From an uncultured Clostridia bacterium (GTDB lineage Bacteria > Bacillota_A > Clostridia > Christensenellales > Aristaeellaceae): 14,342 nt of DNA. Shown piece by piece: positions 1 through 6,147 of the stretch. Positions within the stretch are counted from its first letter, which is position 1; every line of letters starts with the position of its first letter. A program made the translations under genes and the position numbers. The notes beneath the pieces are model-generated. The model saw only the letters and a program-made list of their open reading frames with translations. It was not told the origin of the DNA and did no database searches. The stretch covers positions 1 to 14,342 of the forward strand of contig CAMBWJ010000016.1 of the NCBI GenBank assembly GCA_945871545.1, given 5' to 3'.

Positions 1-2
1 CG

Positions 3-38
3 AAAAAAGCCCGCTTCAACATCGTGAAGCGGGCTTTT
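3..38 (-). terminator. Rho-independent terminator after the TRIC-family gene
   Basis: A 14-bp perfect stem (positions 5-18 paired with 25-38) closes a 6-nt loop. Read on the minus strand it ends in a run of six T (positions 3-8). It lies about 60 nt beyond the stop of the minus-strand gene at 98-742. The plus-strand side has four T, so it may also stop transcripts entering from outside the window. Confidence 0.85.
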
Positions 39-97
39 CCATGATCTGAGAATCCGTTTGTACAGCCAGTCAGACTGCGGAAGCCGTGCGCGGAGTC

Positions 98-742
98 TCA
101 TTCCTCCAGATCGATGTGGGGCAGGTTCCACTTGAAGTGCGCGGCGACGATGCGGATCAGCGCCACCACGCCGAAGCCGGCAAGCATGGCGATCTCGGCG
201 GGCAGGATGCGCATCAGCAGCACGTCCGCCAGCGCGCCGGTCAGGGAGGCCACGGCATAGATGTGCTTGCGGAAGATGCTGGGCACGCTTCCGGCCAGCA
301 CGTCGCGCAGAACGCCGCCGCCAACGCCGGTGATCATGCCCACGAACAGCAGAAGCCCTGTGTTCCTGCCCGGGCCCGCCGATTCGATGCCCAGCACCGT
401 GAACGCGGCCAGTCCCAGCGTGTCCGAGAGGAAGTACAGCTTCTCCCGCAGCTGGGCGAAGGCCTTGGGCTTGCGCTCCTGGGTCAGCTTCAGGATGATG
501 AACACCGCCAGCGCCACCAGAATCGCCAGCACCGCGCAGCGGGAGTTCAGGAACACCCGGGGCGGAATCTGGCCGATCATCAGATCCCGCAGCACGCCGC
601 CGCCGATGGCCGTCACCAGGCCCAGCATCGTCACGCCGAACAGGTCCATTTTGTGCCGCACGCCCTCCATCGCCCCCGATATGGCGAAGGCCACCGTGCC
701 CAGCAGTTCAAAAATCGAAAAGAGTACGTCCATTACGTCCAC
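98..742 (-). CDS. TRIC/UPF0126 (YadS/YicG-like) membrane protein
   Basis: The 214-residue protein carries two copies of the UPF0126 unit, each with a GGGVLRD motif (residues 47-53 and 141-147), and seven or so hydrophobic segments. It has the usual length for the family. Bacterial members are related to trimeric intracellular cation channels, so a potassium-type cation channel in the cytoplasmic membrane is the likely role; this is inferred from family. I chose the GTG start at 742 because a GGAGG (751-755) lies 8 nt upstream; the ATG three codons later would have a spacing of 17. It is a single-gene unit with its own promoter (773-801) and terminator (3-38), divergent from ribU. Confidence 0.9.
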   Translation of the reverse strand: MDVMDVLFSIFELLGTVAFAISGAMEGVRHKMDLFGVTMLGLVTAIGGGVLRDLMIGQIPPRVFLNSRCAVLAILVALAVFIILKLTQERKPKAFAQLREKLYFLSDTLGLAAFTVLGIESAGPGRNTGLLLFVGMITGVGGGVLRDVLAGSVPSIFRKHIYAVASLTGALADVLLMRILPAEIAMLAGFGVVALIRIVAAHFKWNLPHIDLEE

Positions 743-772
743 ATCTGCATCCTCCGCGAAACGCTATAAGGC

Positions 773-801
773 AGTCTAGCGCCAAATGTCCGCATTGTCA
801 A
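773..801 (-). promoter_or_regulatory. Sigma-A promoter of the TRIC-family gene
   Basis: On the minus strand TTGACA (796-801) is followed after exactly 17 nt by TAGACT (773-778). The -35 box is a perfect consensus and the -10 box matches 4 of 6. Transcription would start near 766, just ahead of the GGAGG used by the gene. Confidence 0.7.
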
Positions 802-844
802 TCCGCGCAAATGTTATATTTTTATGGCTTCCGTGCCCAATGGA

Positions 845-873
845 TTGACAATTGCGCCCCGCAGGTATATATT
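845..873 (+). promoter_or_regulatory. Sigma-A promoter of the riboswitch-ribU unit
   Basis: TTGACA (845-850) and TATATT (868-873) are 17 nt apart, nearly full consensus. The predicted start near 880 lies a few nucleotides before the first stem of the FMN riboswitch, as expected for a riboswitch leader. It points away from the TRIC-gene promoter, with about 44 nt between the two -35 boxes. Confidence 0.85.
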
Positions 874-885
874 ACGAACGGAGCA

Positions 886-998
886 TGTCTTCAGGGCAGG
901 GTGCAATTCCCGACCGGCGGTATAGTCCGCGCGCGCCGATGGCGCATGAACCGGTGCAACTCCGGTACCGACCGTAACAGTCCGGATGAAAGAAGGCG
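886..998 (+). ncRNA. FMN riboswitch (RFN element)
   Basis: The leader holds the conserved RFN blocks in order: GTCTTCAGGGCAGGG, AATTCCCGACCGGCGGTA, TAGTCCGCG, a variable arm, ACCGGTGCAACTCCGGTACC, GACCGTAACAGTCCGGATG and AGAAGGC. The GTCTTC and GAAGGC ends pair to close stem P1. FMN binding is established for this family. Here it sits between a strong promoter and an intrinsic terminator ahead of ribU, so FMN should favour termination and cut riboflavin uptake when flavin is plentiful; that direction is inferred from the layout. Confidence 0.96.
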
Positions 999-1028
999 CG
1001 AAGTCCGTTTTTTCGCCTGCTTGTTTTT

Positions 1029-1058
1029 CGCCCCGAACGTCTGTTCGGGGCGTTTTTT
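1029..1058 (+). terminator. Attenuator terminator of the FMN riboswitch
   Basis: A perfect 10-bp stem (1029-1038 with 1043-1052, CGCCCCGAAC/GTTCGGGGCG) with a 4-nt loop is followed at once by six T (1053-1058). It lies 31 nt after the aptamer and 44 nt before the ribU start, the standard position for the expression platform of a transcription-terminating riboswitch. Confidence 0.92.
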
Positions 1059-1101
1059 GGTGAAATGCGAACCTCGTCGCGACAATTTGGAGGTGTAAAT
1101 C

Positions 1102-1764
1102 ATGACCGTAAAAAACAAGACGCACAGACTGACGCTCATGGCGATGTTTGCCGCACTGGCCTACATCGTGATGCTGGTGGGCCGCTTTCCGATCTCCAGC
1201 GTGGACTTTCTGAAGTACGATCCCAAGGACGTGATCCTGGTGATCTGCGGCTTCATTCTGGGGCCGATGCCTGCGCTGCTGGTGACCTTCGTCGTCTCGA
1301 TCATTGAGATGCTCACCGTCAGCTCCACGGGCATCATCGGCCTGATCATGAACGTGCTGTCCAGTGCGGGCTTCGCCTGCACGGCGGCCTTCGTGTACAA
1401 GAAGCGCCACAGCCTGCGGGGCGCGGCGGTGGGCCTTACGCTGGGCGCGCTGGTGATGACCGCGCTGATGCTGCTGTGGAACTACTTCATCACGCCGTAT
1501 TACATGGGCATGCCCCGCGAGGCCGTCGCGGCGATGCTGGTGCCGGTGTTCCTGCCCTTCAACCTGATCAAATCCGCGCTGAACGCCGCCATCGCCATGC
1601 TGATCTACAAGCCCGTCTCCCGGGCGCTGCGCCAGATTGGCCTCACCGAGCCGGCCGGCGGTCAGGCTCCGGAGAAGAAGAGCGTGATGGGCGCGATGCT
1701 CATCGCCGCACTGGTGCTGGTGAGCTGCATCTTCATCGTGCTCATCATGAGAGGTATCATTTAA
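1102..1764 (+). CDS. ribU: Riboflavin transporter RibU, ECF S component
   Basis: This 220-residue integral membrane protein binds riboflavin as the substrate-specific S subunit of an ECF transporter; the shared energising module (EcfA, EcfA', EcfT) must be encoded elsewhere. Diagnostic stretches are FLKYDPKD (residues 36-43), NYFITPYYMGMPRE (127-140) and FLPFNLIK (150-157), all typical of RibU. The start at 1102 has a GGAGG (1089-1093) at 8-nt spacing. Residues 195-216 form an additional hydrophobic helix after a short polar linker, beyond the six-helix core. Expression is governed by the FMN riboswitch and attenuator immediately upstream. It ends before a hairpin shared with the convergent aldo/keto reductase gene. 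Confidence 0.95.
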   Translation: MTVKNKTHRLTLMAMFAALAYIVMLVGRFPISSVDFLKYDPKDVILVICGFILGPMPALLVTFVVSIIEMLTVSSTGIIGLIMNVLSSAGFACTAAFVYKKRHSLRGAAVGLTLGALVMTALMLLWNYFITPYYMGMPREAVAAMLVPVFLPFNLIKSALNAAIAMLIYKPVSRALRQIGLTEPAGGQAPEKKSVMGAMLIAALVLVSCIFIVLIMRGII

Positions 1765-1813
1765 GAAGAAGTCCTGTAACCCCGGGTTTATGCTCCAATT
1801 TCCAGATGTCAGA

Positions 1814-1847
1814 GATGCCCCCGAATCCATTCGGACTCGGGGGCATC
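1814..1847. terminator. Hairpin between convergent ribU and aldo/keto reductase genes
   Basis: A perfect 11-bp stem (1814-1824 with 1837-1847, GATGCCCCCGA/TCGGGGGCATC) has a 12-nt loop. It sits 50 nt past ribU and 18 nt past the convergent reductase gene. Neither side is followed by a good T run, so it may act as a weak or bidirectional terminator or protect both 3' ends. The stem is certain and the function is inferred. Confidence 0.55.
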
Positions 1848-1864
1848 AAAATCGAGAGCGAAAA

Positions 1865-2869
1865 TCAGCGCTCGCACTCCAGATCCAGCCAGGCGCACTC
1901 CTCCGCGCTCAGCGGATATTCGCAGGCGGCGATGTTCAGCTTCTGGTTCTCCACATTGGTGGAGCCGGACAGCGCGAACACGTCCAGATCCCTGTGGCTG
2001 AAGATCCAGGCCATGGCGATCTGCGCCACGGGCACGTTCTTCTCCTTCGCCAGAATTTCGCAGCGGCGCAGGCGCTCGAAGTTCTCCGGGCAGCAGTAGC
2101 CCTTCACGCCGGCCTCATCCAGCAGCTCGCTGGCGCGCTCGGGATGGGCGCTGTCCAGTCTGCCGGAGAAGAAGCCGCGGGCCAGCGGGGAGTAGGCGAA
2201 CACCGGGATGTGGTTCTCGGCATAGAAGCGGCGTGCAGCCCTGCCGTTGGGGCCGGAAATGGTCACGCAGCCGCCGCCCCAGGGATCGTTCACCTGATCC
2301 GCCAGGCCAAAGTTGGGGCTGACCACGCTGAAGGGCTGCAAATTGTGCTTCAGGGCGTAGTCGTTGGCCTCCTGGAAGCGCTCGAGGGTCCAGTTGGACG
2401 CGCCGATGGCGCCGATCTTGCCCTCGTCGTACAGGCGGTTGAGCACGTCCACGATGGGCCCGACGGGCACCGTGGGATCGTCGCGGTGGAGCAGGTACAT
2501 GTCCAGATGATCCGTCTTGAGCTTGGCCAGGGTGTTGTGGCAGTCATGCAGGATGTCGAAGTCGGTGATGCGCTTGCGCCAGCGGTTGTGGTGCGCGCCC
2601 TTGGCCAGGATCACAACCTTCTCCCGCAGTCCCCGCGCCTCCATCCACTCGCCGAGGGGCTCCTCGCCGTAGTGGTCGGCGCAGTCGAAGCAGTTCACGC
2701 CCAGGGCGTACATGGAATCCAGCAGGGCAAAGGCGGTCTCAAGGCGCTGGTCGAAGTCCGGCGCGTTCTCATACACCGAGCGGAAGGCGGCGAACATCTT
2801 CGGCGTGGCGGTGCCGAACACGATGCGGGAAACGGGCTTGTCCACGTGGGGTACGGATGCATAAATCAT
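1865..2869 (-). CDS. Aldo/keto reductase
   Basis: This 334-residue protein is an NADPH-type aldo/keto reductase with an (alpha/beta)8 barrel. The catalytic tetrad can be placed as Asp62 and Tyr67 (FDCADHYG), Lys90 (ILAKGAHH) and His128 (YLLHRDD). Other family marks are IGASNW (155-160), PNFGLA (185-190), AYSPLARG (225-232) and the cofactor-binding region near SGSTN (301-305). The substrate cannot be read from sequence; the type is like the general AKR proteins near the YajO/voltage-gated beta-subunit group. The start at 2869 has AAGGAGG at 7-nt spacing. It follows the small membrane protein gene by 12 nt, and its ribosome binding site touches that gene's stop, so the two are co-transcribed. 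Confidence 0.93.
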   Translation of the reverse strand: MIYASVPHVDKPVSRIVFGTATPKMFAAFRSVYENAPDFDQRLETAFALLDSMYALGVNCFDCADHYGEEPLGEWMEARGLREKVVILAKGAHHNRWRKRITDFDILHDCHNTLAKLKTDHLDMYLLHRDDPTVPVGPIVDVLNRLYDEGKIGAIGASNWTLERFQEANDYALKHNLQPFSVVSPNFGLADQVNDPWGGGCVTISGPNGRAARRFYAENHIPVFAYSPLARGFFSGRLDSAHPERASELLDEAGVKGYCCPENFERLRRCEILAKEKNVPVAQIAMAWIFSHRDLDVFALSGSTNVENQKLNIAACEYPLSAEECAWLDLECER

Positions 2870-2881
2870 GCTTGAGCCTCC

Positions 2882-3118
2882 TTATGCGGTCTGCTTTGCG
2901 GCCTCAGCCTCGCGCTTCTGCTGCTCCTTGCGGGCTCTGCGCTCGTCGCGGGTGCCGATCCAGCCGATCAGCATCAGCACGATGGACACGGCGTAGACCG
3001 CGACCAGCGGCAGCGTCAGCGCCTCGGTCTTGAGCAGAAGCAGCTCGACCGCGTAGGCGATGGAGCCGAGAATCATGATCCACTGGCCAATATTGAATAT
3101 CTTTTCAGCGTTTTTCAT
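2882..3118 (-). CDS. Small two-helix membrane protein, function unknown
   Basis: I do not recognise this 78-residue protein. It has two hydrophobic helices (about residues 10-29 and 36-55) and a highly charged C-terminal tail rich in Arg, Lys, Glu and Gln (57-78), probably cytoplasmic. I chose the ATG at 3118 because TGAGGA lies about 7 nt upstream; the frame stays open to a further ATG at 3190, but that has no ribosome binding site and the added residues look non-coding. It is the first gene of a pair with the aldo/keto reductase and probably starts from the promoter at 3249-3277. No partner or substrate is implied by the sequence. Confidence 0.7.
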   Translation of the reverse strand: MKNAEKIFNIGQWIMILGSIAYAVELLLLKTEALTLPLVAVYAVSIVLMLIGWIGTRDERRARKEQQKREAEAAKQTA

Positions 3119-3216
3119 CGGTATTTCCTCACTTTGGCGTTTTTCACCGGTGCGAACCGGGTAAATAATCAACAGCAATTGATCCGGCATGCCGGGGGCA
3201 TACCGGGCCGTCCACG

Positions 3217-3245
3217 TTTACGCAGCGTGACAATTGTGCTATAAT
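3217..3245 (+). promoter_or_regulatory. Promoter of the ZIP transporter gene
   Basis: TTTACG (3217-3222) and a perfect TATAAT (3240-3245) are spaced by 17 nt. The -10 box lies in the left arm of the 29-bp inverted repeat, so a protein bound there would block this promoter. Predicted start is near 3252. Confidence 0.7.
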
Positions 3246-3261
3246 GGTATTATAGCACAAT
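3233..3261. repeat. Perfect 13-bp inverted repeat, probable operator
   Basis: Arms ATTGTGCTATAAT (3233-3245) and ATTATAGCACAAT (3249-3261) are exact complements around GGT. Each arm holds a TATAAT, one per strand. The site lies between the divergent ZIP transporter gene and the small membrane protein/aldo-keto reductase pair. Length and symmetry suit a dimeric repressor; which regulator binds is unknown. Confidence 0.75.
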
Positions 3262-3277
3262 CTGCGGTGGCTTTCCA
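3249..3277 (-). promoter_or_regulatory. Candidate promoter of the membrane protein/aldo-keto reductase pair
   Basis: On the minus strand TGGAAA (3272-3277, 4 of 6 to consensus) is 17 nt from a perfect TATAAT (3249-3254). It faces the ZIP promoter, and the two predicted start points fall within or beside each other's -10 box. It would give a leader of roughly 125 nt before the start at 3118. Confidence 0.5.
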
Positions 3278-3328
3278 TAGGCAAACCGGGACTTTTTGAT
3301 GGCGTTACAGAAGAAGGGGGACAAGGGT

Positions 3329-4117
3329 ATGAGCAATACGATGCTGGCGTTTCTGGGCGCGGTGATTCCGCTGGCGGGAACCACGCTGGGCGCGGCGATG
3401 GTCTTTTTCCTGAAGGGCGAGATGAAGCCGAAGCTGCAAAAGGCGCTGCTGGGCTTCGCGTCGGGCGTGATGATCGCGGCCTCGGTGTGGTCGCTGCTGA
3501 TTCCGTCCATCGAGATGGCGGAAGCCTCCGGCGGCATGGCCTGGCTTCCGGCGGCGCTGGGCTTCCTGGCGGGCATGGGCTTTCTGCTGCTGCTGGACAC
3601 GCTCATCCCCCACATGCACATGGATTCCGACTGCCCCGAGGGCTGCCACTGCGGCCTGGGCAAGTCCAAGATGCTGGTGCTGGCGGTGGCGCTGCACAAC
3701 TTGCCCGAGGGCATGGCGGTGGGCGTTGTGCTGGCGGGCATGCTCTCCGGCAGCGCGCTGATCTCCACGGCGGGCGCGTTTGCGCTGGCCATCGGCATCG
3801 CCATCCAGAACTTCCCCGAGGGCGCGATCATCTCCATGCCCCTGGTGGGCACGGGACTCACCCGAAAGCGGGCCTTCGCCTACGGCTTCCTCTCCGGCGT
3901 GGTGGAGCCGCTGGGCGCGCTCATTACGGTGCTGCTCACCTCGCTGATTCAGCCCGTGCTGCCCTTCATCCTGGCCTTTGCTGCGGGCGCGATGATCTAC
4001 GTGGTGATCGAGGAGCTGATCCCCGAATCCCAGGCGGGCGCGCACTCCAACATCGGAACCATCGGCGCAGCGCTGGGCTTTGCGCTGATGATGGTGCTGG
4101 ACGTGGCGCTGGGATGA
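3329..4117 (+). CDS. ZIP family metal transporter
   Basis: The 262-residue membrane protein has about eight hydrophobic helices and the ZIP metal-site motifs HNLPEG (residues 123-128) and QNFPEG (160-165), plus EELIPES (228-234) in a late helix. The loop after the third helix carries PHMHMD followed by a Cys/His stretch CPEGCHCG (102-109), likely metal-binding. The family moves divalent metals, mainly zinc but also iron or manganese, into the cytoplasm; the exact metal is not readable. I chose ATG 3329 because AAGGGGG lies 8 nt upstream; the frame also has TTG 3296 and ATG 3299, neither with a ribosome binding site. Its promoter overlaps the inverted repeat at 3233-3261, which suggests metal-responsive repression (inference). 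Confidence 0.93.
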   Translation: MSNTMLAFLGAVIPLAGTTLGAAMVFFLKGEMKPKLQKALLGFASGVMIAASVWSLLIPSIEMAEASGGMAWLPAALGFLAGMGFLLLLDTLIPHMHMDSDCPEGCHCGLGKSKMLVLAVALHNLPEGMAVGVVLAGMLSGSALISTAGAFALAIGIAIQNFPEGAIISMPLVGTGLTRKRAFAYGFLSGVVEPLGALITVLLTSLIQPVLPFILAFAAGAMIYVVIEELIPESQAGAHSNIGTIGAALGFALMMVLDVALG

Positions 4118-4148
4118 TGATTGTGGCGGGGGAGTAAACTCCCAGACG

Positions 4149-4194
4149 AAAAAACAAGCGCGGGAACTGTTCTTTGCAACGGTTCCCGCGCTTG
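4149..4194 (-). terminator. Strong terminator between ZIP and YbaK-type genes
   Basis: A 13-bp perfect stem (4155-4167 with 4182-4194), extendable inward by further pairs to a 6-nt loop, is followed on the minus strand by six T (4149-4154). It lies just beyond the stop of the YbaK-type gene. On the plus strand it is followed by a weak T-rich stretch, so it may also serve the ZIP gene. Confidence 0.88.
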
Positions 4195-4205
4195 ATATTA
4201 TCCTT

Positions 4206-4679
4206 TTACGCCTCAACTTCCTTGGCCACGTCCACCCAGGTGGTGTAGCCGGAGAGCTCCTCCAGCTCGGGGATGGTCAGCTCGATGGCGCTGTTGCTGC
4301 TGCCTGCGGCGGGGTACACCGTCTCGAAGCGCTTCAGGGATTCATCCAGATACACCTTCACGCCCTCGTTCACGCCGAAGGGGCACACACCGCCCACGCT
4401 GTGACCGATCATCTCGGCGGCCTGCTCGGCGGTGAGCATCTTGGCCTTGGTGTGGAAGGCGTCCTTGAACTTGCGGTTGTCCACGCGGATGTCGCCTGCG
4501 GCAACCACCAGCACTGCGCCGCCGTCCACCAGATAGGAAAGCGTCTTGGCGATGCGCGCGGCCTCCACGTTCAGCGCCTGGGCGGCCAGCTCCACGGTGG
4601 CGCTGGAGACGTCAAATTCCTGAATCCGGTCCTGCATATTCCACTTCTGCAAATAGTTGCGCACGCGCTCGATGGACAT
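4206..4679 (-). CDS. YbaK/EbsC-family aminoacyl-tRNA deacylase
   Basis: The 157-residue protein matches the YbaK/EbsC fold throughout. It has the conserved AKTL with Lys45, VVAAGDIRVDNRKFKDAF (58-75), GHSVGGVCPFGV (92-103), YLDESL (110-115) and the C-terminal YPAAGSSNSAIELTIPEL (122-139). Family members hydrolyse mischarged tRNA in trans, for example Cys-tRNAPro or Ala-tRNAPro; the exact substrate is not settled here. I chose ATG 4679, with GGAGG upstream at about 10 nt; the reading frame continues to 4742, but that region contains the predicted -10 box, so it is leader. It is a single-gene unit, divergent from the polysaccharide deacetylase. Confidence 0.9.
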   Translation of the reverse strand: MSIERVRNYLQKWNMQDRIQEFDVSSATVELAAQALNVEAARIAKTLSYLVDGGAVLVVAAGDIRVDNRKFKDAFHTKAKMLTAEQAAEMIGHSVGGVCPFGVNEGVKVYLDESLKRFETVYPAAGSSNSAIELTIPELEELSGYTTWVDVAKEVEA

Positions 4680-4713
4680 GGTACATTTTCCTCCATAGCT
4701 GTCATTTCCTGCA

Positions 4714-4742
4714 ATTATAGCATGAAAAATCCGCATATTCAA
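4714..4742 (-). promoter_or_regulatory. Promoter of the YbaK-type gene
   Basis: On the minus strand TTGAAT (4737-4742) and a perfect TATAAT (4714-4719) are 17 nt apart. The start point near 4707 gives a short leader of about 28 nt carrying the GGAGG. Confidence 0.75.
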
Positions 4743-4766
4743 TTCGCGAGACGACGAAATATGCGG
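4731..4766. repeat. 9-bp inverted repeat between divergent promoters
   Basis: CCGCATATT (4731-4739) is matched by AATATGCGG (4758-4766) across 18 nt. The left arm overlaps the -35 box of the YbaK-type gene and the right arm lies about 15 nt before the deacetylase -35 box. It could be a shared operator; this is inferred only from position. Confidence 0.4.
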
Positions 4767-4781
4767 TTTATTCCGAAATTT

Positions 4782-4810
4782 TTGGCAAATTTGGAAAAAA
4801 TTGGCATAAT
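4782..4810 (+). promoter_or_regulatory. Promoter of the polysaccharide deacetylase gene
   Basis: TTGGCA (4782-4787) and CATAAT (4805-4810), each 5 of 6 to consensus, are spaced by 17 nt. The predicted start near 4817 leaves a leader of about 63 nt. Confidence 0.7.
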
Positions 4811-4879
4811 AATCGGTGGAACTGTTGCAGCCATATACAGTCTAATCGAGGCAAGAAAGCTGAAAAGGAGACTGAAAAT

Positions 4880-5698
4880 ATGCGTCGGATGATGGAAAAC
4901 AGGCTGCTGCGCCGCCTCTGTGCGCTGGGACTGGGCATGGCTCTGCTGCTGGCGGGCGGCGTGGGATTTGCTCCCGTGTCTGCGGAGCGCGTCGTGGAGC
5001 CTGCGGCACAGCCCGCAATCGACCTGCCGCTTATGAACCTGCCGGAGCAGGCGGAGGCTGACTGCGATACGGAATCCCGCCGGATCGACCCCGAGAAGCC
5101 GATGATCGCCCTGACCTTTGACGACGGCCCCGGCCCCGGCACCCGGCGCATCCTGCGGGCGCTGGAGGCGGTGGATGGCCGCGCGACCTTCTGCATGGTG
5201 GGCGACCGGGTGAACGACTACGCCCAGACCGCGCGCATGGTGGCGGCGCAGGGCAGCGAGATCGCCACCCACACACTGAGCCACCCCAACCTGGCGAAGC
5301 TGAGCGCCGGAGAGGTGCGCGCGGAGCTGGAGGAGAGCATCGCGGCCATTGAGCAGGTCACGGGCGTGCGGCCCGGCGTGCTGCGTCCGCCCTACGGCAG
5401 CACCAGTCCGACCGTGCAGCAGGTCTGCCGGGAGATGGGCGTGGTCATCGCCAACTGGAACGTGGACACCGAGGACTGGCGCGTGCGGGACGCGGACGCG
5501 ATCCTGAACCACGTACTGGACAATGCCCGGGACGGCGCGATCGTGCTCTGCCACGACCTCTACCCGGAGACGGCGGCGGCCATGGAGCGGGCGGTGGCGG
5601 CGCTGGCGGCGCAGGGCTACCAGCTGGTGAGCGTATCGGAGCTGCTTCAGGCCCGCGCAGGCGGCGGCAGCGCCGGAAAAATCTACTACGCGGCGTAA
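4880..5698 (+). CDS. Secreted polysaccharide deacetylase (NodB domain)
   Basis: This 272-residue protein has a signal peptide (residues 1-35: Arg-rich start, hydrophobic core GLGMALLLAGGVGF, cleavage after VSA) and a NodB-type carbohydrate esterase family 4 domain from about 74 to 256. All motifs are present: TFDDGP (79-84, catalytic and metal Asp81/Asp82), HTLSHP (131-136, metal His131/His135), RPPYGS (169-174), DTEDW (196-200) and LCHD with His225. It should remove acetyl groups from cell-wall glycan such as N-acetylglucosamine in peptidoglycan, outside the membrane. The substrate is inferred from family. AAGGAG precedes the start by 9 nt; an ATG at residue 4 is a less favoured alternative. 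It is transcribed alone from 4782-4810. Confidence 0.94.
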   Translation: MRRMMENRLLRRLCALGLGMALLLAGGVGFAPVSAERVVEPAAQPAIDLPLMNLPEQAEADCDTESRRIDPEKPMIALTFDDGPGPGTRRILRALEAVDGRATFCMVGDRVNDYAQTARMVAAQGSEIATHTLSHPNLAKLSAGEVRAELEESIAAIEQVTGVRPGVLRPPYGSTSPTVQQVCREMGVVIANWNVDTEDWRVRDADAILNHVLDNARDGAIVLCHDLYPETAAAMERAVAALAAQGYQLVSVSELLQARAGGGSAGKIYYAA

Positions 5699-5744
5699 TT
5701 TTCCGCAGGTTTTTGTGTCAAGGCGCTTTTGCGGCGGATTTCAG

Positions 5745-5773
5745 TTGCAGAACCGGGCGGATTTTGCTATAAT
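5745..5773 (+). promoter_or_regulatory. Extended -10 promoter of the small membrane protein gene
   Basis: TTGCAG (5745-5750) lies 17 nt before a perfect TATAAT (5768-5773), which is preceded by TGC to give an extended -10. The start near 5780 is just ahead of the GAGGAGG at 5783-5789. Confidence 0.75.
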
Positions 5774-5796
5774 GGAAGCAGAGAGGAGGCGGGCGC

Positions 5797-6072
5797 ATGG
5801 GAATCTATCTTCCGGTACCGGTTGTGGCGGCGGTTCTGGCCTTTTTCTACGGGAGAACCATCCGCAATGCGTGGTTGCCCGCCATCATCACCTTTGTGTG
5901 CGTGCTGGTGGGGGGCCTGCTCTTTCAGGGCGTGGGCCAGATCGCCGGCGTGGTAGTCAGCGCGCTGATCATCTTCCTGCTGTTCACCCATCCGGCCCAG
6001 AAGCGCGCGGCGGAGGAGGCTGCGGCGCGCGACAAGGACGCGTCCACCCTGCCCAACGAGGAGGACGCCTGA
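5797..6072 (+). CDS. Small three-helix membrane protein, function unknown
   Basis: I do not recognise this 91-residue protein. It shows three hydrophobic stretches (about residues 4-18, 26-44 and 47-64) followed by a charged tail (67-91) rich in Ala, Glu, Asp and Lys that is probably cytoplasmic. GAGGAGG lies 7 nt before the ATG, and a strong extended -10 promoter precedes it, so expression as a single gene is credible. No catalytic motif is visible. It follows the polysaccharide deacetylase by 98 nt but has its own promoter, so a shared role is not implied. Confidence 0.75.
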   Translation: MGIYLPVPVVAAVLAFFYGRTIRNAWLPAIITFVCVLVGGLLFQGVGQIAGVVVSALIIFLLFTHPAQKRAAEEAAARDKDASTLPNEEDA

Positions 6073-6092
6073 GAGATTTCACGAAATTACGC

Positions 6093-6136
6093 GAGGGCTT
6101 GCCCGGAGCATTCCGGCGCAGGCCCTCTATGTTTTT
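6093..6136 (+). terminator. Possible terminator after the small membrane protein gene
   Basis: GAGGGC and GCCCTC ends with an inner CCGG/CCGG pairing form an imperfect stem (6093-6127), followed by TATG and five T (6132-6136). The stem has bulges, so strength is uncertain. It would separate this gene from the convergent AraC-type gene. Confidence 0.4.
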
Positions 6137-6147
6137 GGAGGCCGCAC

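Noticed and set aside
814..1830. A 338-codon minus-strand open frame across ribU and the riboswitch
   Set aside because: It runs through the FMN riboswitch, attenuator and RibU coding sequence. Its protein is very rich in His, Gln, Arg and Asp, and no start signal precedes it.
1790..2875. A 361-codon plus-strand open frame opposite the aldo/keto reductase gene
   Set aside because: The reductase frame has all four catalytic residues and a ribosome binding site. The opposite frame is Val/Gln/His-rich antisense sequence with no recognisable domain.
3184..3195. Palindrome CCGGCATGCCGG in the leader of the membrane protein/reductase pair
   Set aside because: A 12-bp GC-rich palindrome is not surprising in this base composition, and it has no clear relation to a promoter or T run.
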